Below are positions 55,988-63,105 of a DNA stretch of 64,000 nt, piece after piece. Each line of letters begins with the position of its first letter. Position 1 is the first letter of the stretch. Both the position numbers and the translations under genes were made by a program. This DNA is from Lutimonas vermicola. GTDB lineage: Bacteria; Bacteroidota; Bacteroidia; Flavobacteriales; Flavobacteriaceae. The stretch is from the NCBI RefSeq assembly GCF_038433205.1, contig NZ_JBCDNA010000001.1:1426001-1490000 (forward strand). Reading direction: 5' to 3'. The notes below the pieces were generated by a model. The model worked only from the letters and a program-made list of their open reading frames with translations. It searched no databases and was not told the origin of the DNA.

Positions 55988-56050
55988 TAGCGAAATCAGG
56001 TATTTTTTGATATACCTGAAAACCACTAGGTTTATACCCAGAAACCACTA
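55974..56050 (-). promoter_or_regulatory. Operator-like cluster upstream of the secreted-protein promoter
   Basis: Four GGTAT/ATACC half-sites occur in 65 bp (55974, 55999, 56012, 56034). Two of them form the inverted repeat TCAGGTAT-N8-ATACCTGA (55996-56019). AAACCACTA occurs twice exactly 22 bp apart (56020-56028 and 56042-56050), about two helical turns. The cluster overlaps and lies just upstream of the -33 element. Inference: binding sites for an activator, perhaps the adjacent LuxR-type regulator. Confidence 0.45.
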
Positions 56051-56188
56051 ATTTAATGTTTCGAAAGATATAAAAAATCTATTATTATGTATTTTTATTG
56101 TTTTTTTACTTCATTTGCTTATTTTTTTTAACCGTATGAATCTGAATGTCAATTATTTAAGTTTTATGTTCTAAAAAGTATCTTCATT

Positions 56189-56222
56189 TATATTTGAATC
56201 TTTCAAATTCTTTTTTATCTTG
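56189..56222 (+). promoter_or_regulatory. Possible plus-strand promoter ahead of the repeat array
   Basis: Two overlapping candidates: TATATTTG (56189-56196, exact -7 match but poor -33), or TTTG (56193-56196), 19-nt spacer and TATCTTG (56216-56222, one base short). Either would send transcription into repeat copy 1, which starts about 45-70 nt downstream. Confidence 0.4.
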
Positions 56223-56266
56223 CATGTTCGTTAGCGTTGAATTTAATTTCAATAGTTGAAATATTT

Positions 56267-56342
56267 ATAGTAAGGAGAGAAGTTATTTGTTTATTAGAAA
56301 ACTTGTTTCACTTCTCTCCTAACTCCCTTTCCTTTTTCCTCT
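56267..56342 (+). repeat. Array copy 1 (divergent)
   Basis: Stem arms AGGAGAGAAGT (56273-56283) and ACTTCTCTCCT (56310-56320), 11 bp. The loop is shorter (26 nt) and differs from copies 2-4 except for ATTTGT and ATTAGAAAAC. The second hairpin is weak here. Confidence 0.85.
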
Positions 56343-56419
56343 TAAAAAGAAGAATATTGTCGTTTCTTCTTAAAAAATACTCAAGTTTACAGATTTGGGT
56401 ATTTTTTTTGTTTTAAAAA

Positions 56420-56524
56420 ATAGTAAGGAGAGAAGCTATTTGTATCATTTAAGTATATTAGAAAACAATGTGCTTCACTTCTCTCCTTTCTCCCCTTTCT
56501 TCTTCTCCAATGATTATGGAGTAT
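56420..56524 (+). repeat. Array copy 2
   Basis: Arms at 56426-56435 and 56478-56487; pyrimidine tract 56478-56508; second hairpin CTCCA (56505-56509) with TGGAG (56517-56521), 7-nt loop, followed by TAT. Confidence 0.9.
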
Positions 56525-56614
56525 TTTATGTCGATTTCAAGTTTTTATCAGAAATTAATCTGCCAGACCTCTTGTTAAATCCTTTTAGAGCAGGCTGCCT
56601 TTTTTCCTTTGAAA

Positions 56615-56717
56615 AATAGTAAGGAGAGAAGCTATTTGTATCATTTAAGTATATTAGAAAACAATGTGCTTCACTTCTCTCCTTTCTCCCCTCTCTTCTT
56701 CTCCAGCAATGGAGTAT
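56615..56717 (+). repeat. Array copy 3
   Basis: Arms at 56622-56631 and 56674-56683. The loop is identical to copy 2. Second hairpin CTCCA (56701-56705) with TGGAG (56710-56714), 4-nt loop, then TAT. Confidence 0.9.
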
Positions 56718-56794
56718 ATGATTATGATCTTAATTTGTTAATCCAGATCAATACTTTTTATCTAAAATGATGATAACATAACTGAATTTGGAAA

Positions 56795-56909
56795 AAATAG
56801 TAAGGAGAGAAGCTATTTGTATCATTTAAGTATATTAGAAAACAATGTGCTTTACTTCTCTCCTTTCTCCCCTTTCTTCTTCTCCTCGATATATAATATC
56901 AAGGAGTAT
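56795..56909 (+). repeat. Array copy 4
   Basis: Arms at 56803-56812 and 56855-56864, with one loop-side base change (TTTAC for TTCAC) from copies 2 and 3. The second hairpin is longest: CTCCT-c-GATAT (56882-56892) pairs with ATATC-a-AGGAG (56896-56906) around a 3-nt loop. Confidence 0.9.
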
Positions 56910-57010
56910 GTTACAACGTCAAGATTTTGCCTTAACGCCATCATTTCTTTGAGAAATTTGATGTCTTTATGTCAATTTAGGAATCTATAGCAATTTTCCC
57001 ACTTTTTGAA

Positions 57011-57117
57011 AAATAGTAAGGAGAGAAGTAATTTGTTTAAATAGAATGACAGAAACAATGCGCTTCACTTCTCTCCTTTCTCCCCTCTTTTTTCTCCTAT
57101 ATTAAAATTAGGAGTAT
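57011..57117 (+). repeat. Array copy 5
   Basis: Arms AGGAGAGAAGT (57019-57029) and ACTTCTCTCCT (57067-57077), 11 bp, with a divergent loop. Second hairpin CTCCTA (57094-57099) with TAGGAG (57109-57114). Confidence 0.88.
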
Positions 57118-57223
57118 ATCATATCATTGAGACCAAATGGTCCTCAATGGCATCTCGATTAGAGAAATTTAATTTTCAAAATGTCAGTATTAGGAATTCA
57201 TAGCAATTTATTCCCGGAGTTTA

Positions 57224-57290
57224 AAATAAGGAGAGAAGCTCTTTTCTTCGTTGAAGTGAAAGTTGACTCCTCTCCTTTCCCCCCTTATAC
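57224..57290 (+). repeat. Array copy 6 (degenerate)
   Basis: Left arm AGGAGAGAAG (57229-57238) pairs with CTCCTCTCCT (57267-57276) with one A-C mismatch. The loop is unrelated to other copies and the second hairpin is lost, so this looks like a decaying terminal unit. The 50 bp just before it resemble the 50 bp before copy 5. Confidence 0.7.
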
Positions 57291-57432
57291 CTTTTTTCAA
57301 AGGCTGTTTTTTCATAACAGTAACTATTACTTGAATAATTACACTACAAATATATACACACATCATGGTTCTCACAATAGAGGAACTTGGGATTTTGAAA
57401 ATTACCCAAAAACCGTTAGATGGTAAACGGCC

Positions 57433-57465
57433 AAAAAAAAACTGTCTGAATTGAATTCAGACAGT
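57433..57465 (-). terminator. Terminator of the DUF4293 gene
   Basis: On the minus strand a 12-bp perfect stem ACTGTCTGAATT/AATTCAGACAGT (57465-57441) is followed by an unbroken T run of eight (57440-57433). It lies 30 nt after the DUF4293 stop. In the plus direction it lacks a T run and should not stop transcripts from the repeat array. Confidence 0.9.
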
Positions 57466-57494
57466 CTTAACACACTATAACTAAGGTATTAGTA

Positions 57495-57929
57495 TTATCG
57501 TAACCTATCTACAGATTTTACAAGTTTTTCATCCTTAATGATTGCTTTATTGGCTAATGCCAGAAAAACAATTACGATTAAAGGTATGAAAACGCCAATA
57601 CCCTTCTTTGAAACAACAGTTTCTCCAGGTAACATTAATAAATGGTAAACAATAACTCCTAACAATAAAAAGTTTATCACGATATTCAATCTATTGAATA
57701 CGATTTGTCTTGTTCGGGTTTTAAATGATAATATGGTAATGACCGAGATAAGTCCCGACATCATAAATAGGACAGGCACAGCCATAAGTGTTACTTCTCC
57801 TGTTTGAAACAACGAATCCAAATAAACATCCTCCATCTCCTGATCTGACCAAAATGGAAGTAAAAAAGATACAATCCCTGATAGAATGATTGCAACTAAT
57901 AAATAAACAGTTTGAATTCTTTGTAGCAT
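57495..57929 (-). CDS. DUF4293 four-span membrane protein
   Basis: 144 residues with four hydrophobic segments. The start M-L-Q-R-I-Q-T-V-Y-L and the end I-I-K-D-E-K-L-V-K-S-V-D-R-L-R are the family's conserved ends. Function unknown. It is divergent from rho, an arrangement I know from many Flavobacteriaceae. Confidence 0.9.
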   Translation of the reverse strand: MLQRIQTVYLLVAIILSGIVSFLLPFWSDQEMEDVYLDSLFQTGEVTLMAVPVLFMMSGLISVITILSFKTRTRQIVFNRLNIVINFLLLGVIVYHLLMLPGETVVSKKGIGVFIPLIVIVFLALANKAIIKDEKLVKSVDRLR

Positions 57930-57945
57930 TTCTTAAAAATCAAGC

Positions 57946-57953
57946 GCAAAAAT
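57946..57953 (-). promoter_or_regulatory. -7 box of the DUF4293 gene
   Basis: TATTTTTG on the minus strand matches TAnnTTTG exactly, 16 nt before the ATG. No clear -33 element. Confidence 0.5.
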
Positions 57954-58132
57954 ACATTAATCTTTTTAAGAAATAACTTTCTATATTAATTTTATTTTGT
58001 AATATTGTGCCATCAAATCGAAACCTATTGTAAAATTACTTCTTTTACGATACCCTATTATATTATCAAAACATATTCATTTAAACAGATAATCCTTTCC
58101 AAAGAATTGATATCATTAATTAACATTTATAT

Positions 58133-59878
58133 ATGATGTTTGACATAGACAAACTCAAAGAGATGAAACTTTTGGAGTTGCAAGAGATTGCGCAAAAAAT
58201 TGATGTCCCAAAGTTCCGTCAATTAAAAAAACTTGATTTGGTTTATCAAATATTGGATGTACAAGCTGCAAATCCAAAACAAGTTGTTGAAAAAACAACT
58301 TCAGACAATAAACCTAAGAGAAGAAGAATTTCGAAAAATGAAGGCGCACCTGAAATGGCTCCCCCAGCCAGCGACATAAAAAGAGAAATCCTTCCAAAAA
58401 AAGAAATTACAAGAGAAGAAGCAAAACCTGTAATCGAACAGAAAAAAAAGGTCAAGGTTGAGCCAACTCATGAAAAAAAGAAATCACCTGTTGATACCGG
58501 ACCCGTTGTCGAAGACAAAAGGGATCCTAATATCCAACAGAAAAAACCAGCTCAGAAACAAGAGCCTAAAAAACAACATCCTGCACAAGCAAAAGATCAG
58601 AAGACTCAGCAGAATCAGAAAAATCCACAACATAAGGATCAGAAACATCAGCAAAAGGATCAAAGAAATCAAAATAATAATCCCAACAATCAACATCAAG
58701 GTCATAAGCAACGTGGTAATGAAGCGAATAAACAGGCGAAATACAGAGACCCTGATTTTGAATTTGATGGTATTATTGAAAGCGAGGGTGTATTGGAAAT
58801 CATGCCAGACAGCTATGGCTTTTTAAGATCTTCAGATTATAATTACCTCTCTTCACCTGATGATATTTATGTGTCCCAGTCTCAAATCAAACTTTTTGGT
58901 TTAAAAACGGGAGATACCGTTAAAGGAAAAGTGAGGCCCCCAAAAGAGGGAGAAAAATATTTTCCATTGATCCGTGTAAGTCTTATTAACGGACTCAATC
59001 CGAGTATTGTAAGAGACAGGGTATCTTTTGAACACCTTACACCTTTATTTCCTGAGGAAAAATTTAACCTAGCTGAAAAGGGAAGCAATCTTTCTACGCG
59101 AATTATTGATCTTTTTTCACCACTTGGAAAGGGCCAAAGAGGTATGATCGTTGCACAACCCAAAACCGGAAAAACAATATTATTAAAAGATATTGCTAAT
59201 GCAATTGCAGCTAATCACCCTGAAGTTTATCAATTGGTTCTGTTGATTGATGAACGTCCGGAGGAAGTTACCGATATGCAACGCAATGTTAAGGGAGAAG
59301 TTATTGCTTCTACTTTTGATGAGTCGGCAGAAAAACACGTAAGAGTTGCCAATATCGTACTTGAAAAAGCCAAAAGGCTTGTAGAATGCGGACATGATGT
59401 GGTAATTTTACTCGATTCAATAACACGTCTGGCCAGGGCTTATAACACAGTGGCTCCTGCTTCGGGTAAAATATTATCTGGGGGAATCGATGCTAATGCC
59501 TTACACAAACCAAAAAGATTTTTCGGTGCAGCCAGAAATATTGAAAATGGAGGATCTCTCTCTATAATAGCGACTGCGCTTACCGATACAGGTTCTAAAA
59601 TGGATGAAGTGATTTTTGAAGAATTCAAAGGAACAGGAAATATGGAACTTCAATTAGACAGAAACATTGCTAATAGAAGAATTTATCCTGCTATTGATCT
59701 TGTTAAATCAAGCACACGTCGTGATGACCTGCTTCATGAGGATAAGGTGAGACAAAGGATTTGGGTATTGAGAAAATACCTGGCTGATATGAATCCGATA
59801 GAAGCCATGGAATTTGTTAAGGACAAAATTAAATATACCAATAACAACGAGGAATTCTTAATGTCTATGAATGGATAA
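58133..59878 (+). CDS. rho: Transcription termination factor Rho with disordered insertion
   Basis: 581 residues, much longer than the 419 of E. coli. The N-terminal Rho_N helix bundle (L-K-E-M-K-L-L-E-L-Q-E-I-A) is followed by a low-complexity Q/N/K/H-rich stretch of about 150 residues (55-205), then the cold-shock RNA-binding domain (E-G-V-L-E-I-M-P-D-S-Y-G-F-L-R) and the RecA-like motor with Walker A A-Q-P-K-T-G-K-T (about 341-348) and L-L-D-S-I-T-R-L-A-R. Two ATG codons are adjacent at the start. Such insertions are usual in Bacteroidota; in Bacteroides thetaiotaomicron one is reported to drive phase separation. Confidence 0.96.
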   Translation: MMFDIDKLKEMKLLELQEIAQKIDVPKFRQLKKLDLVYQILDVQAANPKQVVEKTTSDNKPKRRRISKNEGAPEMAPPASDIKREILPKKEITREEAKPVIEQKKKVKVEPTHEKKKSPVDTGPVVEDKRDPNIQQKKPAQKQEPKKQHPAQAKDQKTQQNQKNPQHKDQKHQQKDQRNQNNNPNNQHQGHKQRGNEANKQAKYRDPDFEFDGIIESEGVLEIMPDSYGFLRSSDYNYLSSPDDIYVSQSQIKLFGLKTGDTVKGKVRPPKEGEKYFPLIRVSLINGLNPSIVRDRVSFEHLTPLFPEEKFNLAEKGSNLSTRIIDLFSPLGKGQRGMIVAQPKTGKTILLKDIANAIAANHPEVYQLVLLIDERPEEVTDMQRNVKGEVIASTFDESAEKHVRVANIVLEKAKRLVECGHDVVILLDSITRLARAYNTVAPASGKILSGGIDANALHKPKRFFGAARNIENGGSLSIIATALTDTGSKMDEVIFEEFKGTGNMELQLDRNIANRRIYPAIDLVKSSTRRDDLLHEDKVRQRIWVLRKYLADMNPIEAMEFVKDKIKYTNNNEEFLMSMNG

Positions 59879-59938
59879 ATTTGTGGGATTCTTTAAATTT
59901 TAAAGATAATCCAACGTAGCCATGGATAATGAATTGAA

Positions 59939-59968
59939 AGTCAGATATAAAAATATCTGACTTTTTTT
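59939..59968 (+). terminator. Terminator after rho
   Basis: AGTCAGATAT/ATATCTGACT, a 10-bp stem with AAAA loop (59939-59962), followed by TTTTTT. It ends 90 nt after the rho stop codon and before the tRNA promoter. Confidence 0.88.
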
Positions 59969-59979
59969 ATGGAAAAAGC

Positions 59980-60012
59980 TTTGTTTATATCTATAAATAA
60001 TATGTATCTTTG
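59980..60012 (+). promoter_or_regulatory. Promoter of the initiator tRNA
   Basis: TTTG (59980-59983), 21-nt spacer and TATCTTTG (60005-60012) match both Bacteroidota promoter boxes exactly. Transcription would start near 60019, about 105 nt before the tRNA. The leader contains GTGAAAAA/TTTTTCAC (60025-60032 with 60041-60048). Confidence 0.7.
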
Positions 60013-60123
60013 CACGCAGATTAAGTGAAAAATGAATAGCTTTTTCACCATGGTCATTTGGTCATCAGACAGACGCTGGTTTATACCAAATTGAAATATT
60101 GAAAAACGTACATAAACATATAT

Positions 60124-60196
<73 letters not shown>

Positions 60197-60200
60197 CTAG

Positions 60201-60232
60201 AAAAACCTTTCAGGAAACTGGAAGGTTTTTTT
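60201..60232 (+). terminator. Terminator of the tRNA gene
   Basis: AAAAACCTTTCAG and CTGGAAGGTTTTT pair around a GAAA loop with one T-G wobble, and the 3' arm ends in seven T. It lies 4 nt after the tRNA. Confidence 0.85.
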
Positions 60233-60300
60233 GTTGTAAGAAATTCGTAATGCTTGCATTTAAGAATTTCGATCAACAAAAAATAAATTGCAGAGCAATT

Positions 60301-60570
60301 TGGTTTTTCTAGTATAGCTTCCCCCTTTTGGCCCATTTTGAAGCGTAGCGGAAAAATGAATCCAGCTGTTCTAATAAAAATATCATTGCGTTAGCCAAAT
60401 GGTTTTTCTAGTACAGCAACCCTTTTTGGCCCATTTTGAAGCGTAGCGGAAAAATGAATCCAGCTGTTCTAATAAAAATATCATTGCGTTAGCCAATTGG
60501 TTTTTCTAGTATAGCTTCCCTCTTTTGGCCCATTTTGAAGCATAGCGGAAAAATGAATCCGGCAGGTCTT
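60301..60570 (+). repeat. Three tandem 98-99 bp repeats downstream of the tRNA
   Basis: Units start at 60301, 60400 and 60498; the third is cut after about 70 bp. Units 1 and 2 differ at a few bases only. Each begins TGGTTTTTCTAGTA, and its GGTTTTTCTAGTA is the exact reverse complement of the tRNA 3' flank at 60196-60208. Within a unit the left end (TTTTTC...AGCTTC) can pair imperfectly with GAAGC...GGAAAAA, so each could fold as a long hairpin. No gene lies between 60233 and 60664. Origin unknown: slippage amplification or remnant of a REP-like element. Confidence 0.88.
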
Positions 60571-60664
60571 ACAAATTTAATTAGTTATAAAAAAATCACT
60601 AGCAAAGCAGGGTATGTCTTAGTTTTCCTATATTTAACAATTATTAATCAGTTTTGACATCCTT

Positions 60665-62146
60665 ATGAACGACTACGGTATTCTATCCGTTCTCCCCCCT
60701 GTTATTGCCATCATATTAGCATTAAAAACCAAACAGGTTTATGTGGCTCTTGTTTTCGGAATTTGGTTTTCATGGCTTATCATCAGTGACTGGAACATCC
60801 TTGACGGGACTCTCGCAACCATTGAAGGCATGGTTAATGTTTTTAAATCTGAGGGGAATACGAGAACCATTATGTTCAGCGCTTTGGTAGGTGCCCTGCT
60901 CCTTTTTATTCAATATTCAGGAGGTGTAGAAGGGTTTGTTAACCATCTCAACAAACTCATCCAATATTTTGAAAATAAACATATCGGATACAGCAGGGTG
61001 ATTATACAATTATTAGCCATGCTTACCGGGATTGTACTTTTTGTTGAAACAAGCATAAGCTCACTAACCGTAGGTACTCTGTACAGACCTGTTTTTGACA
61101 AACTTAAGATTCCGAGAGAGAAACTGGCTTATATTGCAGATTCGAGCTCCGCTCCAACCTCTATTCTCATTCCCTTTAATGCATGGGGAGCATTTATAAT
61201 GGGCCTTTTGATAACCCAGAATATAGAAAATCCTTTTAGGGTAATGTTATCATCCATAGCCTATAATTTTTATCCAATACTGGCACTGGTCATACTTTTT
61301 ATAGTGATTGTGTCGAAAAAGGACATAGGTCCCATGGCAAAAGCCGAAAAGAGAACACGAACCTCCGGTAAATTAATGGATGAAGGTTCTAAACCAATGA
61401 TTTCAGATGTGATCACATCACTTAAACCAAAAGAAGGTATACGCGCAAAATCATACAATATGGTGATTCCTCTTTTGACCATGGTGATTATGATGCCGGT
61501 GAATCTTGTCTATACAGGCTGGTCGAAAGTCGAGAATGCCGATTCTTTCTTAAGCCATGCCTCCAAGGCCATTGGTAATGGGTCAGGATCATCTTCAGTT
61601 TTATATGCAGTGATTGCCTCTATTCTGGTTGCTATGATATTGTATCGCTCTCAGGGTATCATGAAATTAAAAGAAATGGTAAATCTTATTCTAAAAGGAA
61701 TAAGCGAATTAATGCCTCTGGCCCTGTTGATGCTGCTTGCCTTTGCCATTGGTGATGCTTGTAACGAATTAGGAACGGGTCAATATGTTGCGAATTGGTC
61801 AAAAGATTGGTTGTCACCCGAATTTTTGCCGGCTGTCGTTTTTGTCATTAGTTCTTTTATAGCATTTTCAACAGGAACTTCATGGGGAACCTTTGCCATC
61901 ATGCTGGCAATATCCATTCCCATGGCGAAAGTACATGGAACAGAACTTACACTGATTATTGCTGCAACTTTGGGAGGCGGTATTTTTGGAGACCACTGTT
62001 CACCCATCTCTGACACGTCTATTATCTCGTCTATGGCGTCGGCAAGCGATCATATTGATCACGTCAGAACACAACTTCCCTATGCACTTCTGGGTGGCCT
62101 TATCACCACGATGCTTTATTTAATCCTGGGTTTTGCCATGATCTGA
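60665..62146 (+). CDS. NhaC-family Na+/H+ antiporter
   Basis: 493 residues and about 12 spans. Family segments include F-V-E-T-S-I-S-S-L-T-V-G-T, D-S-S-S-A-P-T-S-I-L-I-P-F-N-A-W-G-A and G-G-G-I-F-G-D-H-C-S-P-I-S-D-T-S-I-I-S-S, the last being the NhaC/ArcD-type signature. It exports Na+ in exchange for protons, fitting a marine lifestyle; an amino-acid or organic-acid exchanger of the same superfamily cannot be excluded. Confidence 0.9.
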   Translation: MNDYGILSVLPPVIAIILALKTKQVYVALVFGIWFSWLIISDWNILDGTLATIEGMVNVFKSEGNTRTIMFSALVGALLLFIQYSGGVEGFVNHLNKLIQYFENKHIGYSRVIIQLLAMLTGIVLFVETSISSLTVGTLYRPVFDKLKIPREKLAYIADSSSAPTSILIPFNAWGAFIMGLLITQNIENPFRVMLSSIAYNFYPILALVILFIVIVSKKDIGPMAKAEKRTRTSGKLMDEGSKPMISDVITSLKPKEGIRAKSYNMVIPLLTMVIMMPVNLVYTGWSKVENADSFLSHASKAIGNGSGSSSVLYAVIASILVAMILYRSQGIMKLKEMVNLILKGISELMPLALLMLLAFAIGDACNELGTGQYVANWSKDWLSPEFLPAVVFVISSFIAFSTGTSWGTFAIMLAISIPMAKVHGTELTLIIAATLGGGIFGDHCSPISDTSIISSMASASDHIDHVRTQLPYALLGGLITTMLYLILGFAMI

Positions 62147-62196
62147 TCAAATCACATAAAAAATACAATCCAGCGCGAACAAAGGTGAAAACCTAG

Positions 62197-62204
62197 TACC
62201 TTTG
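62197..62204 (+). promoter_or_regulatory. -7 box of era
   Basis: TACCTTTG matches TAnnTTTG exactly, 19 nt before the era ATG. No clear -33 TTG. Confidence 0.5.
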
Positions 62205-62223
62205 TATTCAAATACAAAGCTAA

Positions 62224-63105
62224 ATGAAACACAAAGCCGGATTTGTCAATATCATCGGAAATCCAAATGTCGGAAAATCGACGCTGATGAACGCCTTGGT
62301 TGGCGAACGATTGTCAATTATTACGTCAAAGGCCCAAACCACAAGACACCGAATTTTAGGGATCGTAAATTCAGATGATTATCAGGTGGTGTTTTCGGAT
62401 ACTCCCGGAATTATTAAACCTGCCTATGAACTTCAGGAATCCATGATGGACTTTGTAAAAACTGCATTTGAGGATGCAGATGTTTTGGTCTATATGGTCG
62501 AAACCGGTGAGAAAGACCTGAAAAATGAAGCTTTTTTTAATAAAATTAAAAATGTCAAGGTTCCGGTATTGCTGCTGTTAAATAAAATTGACCAGTCTTC
62601 GCAAACGGATTTAGAAAATCAAGTTAGTTATTGGAAAGAAACTTTACCAAATGCCGAGATTCACCCTATTTCTGCGCTTGAAAATTTTAATATTGAGACT
62701 GTGATGAAGCGAATCGTCGAATTGCTGCCTGAATCACCTCCTTATTATCCCAAAGATCAGCTCACCGACAAACCGGAAAAGTTCTTTGTAAGTGAAACAA
62801 TAAGAGAAAAGATTCTTATGCATTACAAAAAGGAAATTCCCTACTCCGTTGAAATTGAAATAGAAGAGTTTAAGGAAGAGGCCAAAATAATAAGGATTAG
62901 AGCTGTAATTATGGTCGAAAGAGACACGCAAAAAGGAATCATTATCGGCCATAAGGGATTGGCCCTAAAAAGAGTTGGTACTGAAGCCCGTAAGGACCTT
63001 GAAAGATTCTTTGCCAAAAAAATATTTATGGACCTTTACGTGAAAGTCAATAAGAACTGGAGGAGCAGTAACAGTCAATTAAAAAGGTTCGGATACAAAG
63101 AATAG
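62224..63105 (+). CDS. era: GTPase Era
   Basis: 293 residues. G1 is G-N-P-N-V-G-K-S-T (residues 12-20), G2 is the S-K-A-Q-T-T-R-H-R region, G3 is D-T-P-G-I and G4 is N-K-I-D. The C-terminal KH domain has I-I-I-G-H-K-G-L-A-L-K-R and ends V-N-K-N-W-R. Era binds the 3' end of 16S rRNA and supports 30S maturation. It is convergent with mpl; the stop codons abut. Confidence 0.96.
   Translation: MKHKAGFVNIIGNPNVGKSTLMNALVGERLSIITSKAQTTRHRILGIVNSDDYQVVFSDTPGIIKPAYELQESMMDFVKTAFEDADVLVYMVETGEKDLKNEAFFNKIKNVKVPVLLLLNKIDQSSQTDLENQVSYWKETLPNAEIHPISALENFNIETVMKRIVELLPESPPYYPKDQLTDKPEKFFVSETIREKILMHYKKEIPYSVEIEIEEFKEEAKIIRIRAVIMVERDTQKGIIIGHKGLALKRVGTEARKDLERFFAKKIFMDLYVKVNKNWRSSNSQLKRFGYKE

Larger units (their letters stand above)
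56267..57290 (+). repeat. Six-copy array of a structured repeat; candidate ncRNA locus
   Basis: Six direct copies of one unit, all in the same orientation, start at 56267, 56420, 56615, 56795, 57011 and 57224 (spacing 153-216 bp). Each unit holds: AATAGTA; the purine arm AGGAGAGAAG; a loop of about 42 nt; the exact complementary arm CTTCTCTCCT opening a pyrimidine tract that runs 31 nt in copies 2-4; then, in copies 2-5, a second hairpin CTCC...GGAG ending in GGAGTAT. The first stem is perfect in copies 1-5 and has one mismatch in copy 6. Copies 2-4 are nearly identical through the loop, while the sequences between units mostly differ. No convincing gene lies in the 1.5 kb around it. Function unknown; tandem small RNAs or a regulatory RNA scaffold are possible. 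Confidence 0.85.

Noticed and set aside
56395..56619. Open frame (74 residues) through repeat copy 2; the same frame is also open in copies 3 and 4
   Set aside because: Copies 3 and 4 have no start codon and a stop just before the unit, copy 5 has an internal stop, and the nucleotide pairing is better conserved than any peptide. The open frame follows from a stop-free pyrimidine tract.
56267..57290. CRISPR array
   Set aside because: Units are 75-115 bp, imperfect, with spacers of 45-130 bp, and no cas gene lies in the window.
56267..57290. Integron cassette array with attC sites
   Set aside because: No GTTRRRY/RYYYAAC core sites, no integrase, and no cassette genes between units.
57181..57426. 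81-residue plus-strand frame at the end of the array
   Set aside because: It runs through repeat copy 6, has no promoter box, signal peptide or recognisable motif, and the composition (many N, Y, T, F) is that of AT-rich noncoding sequence. A short peptide cannot be fully excluded.
57441..57465. Terminator for plus-strand transcripts of the repeat array
   Set aside because: The stem is perfect, but only the minus direction has a T run, so it serves the DUF4293 gene. Where a plus-strand transcript would end is not clear.
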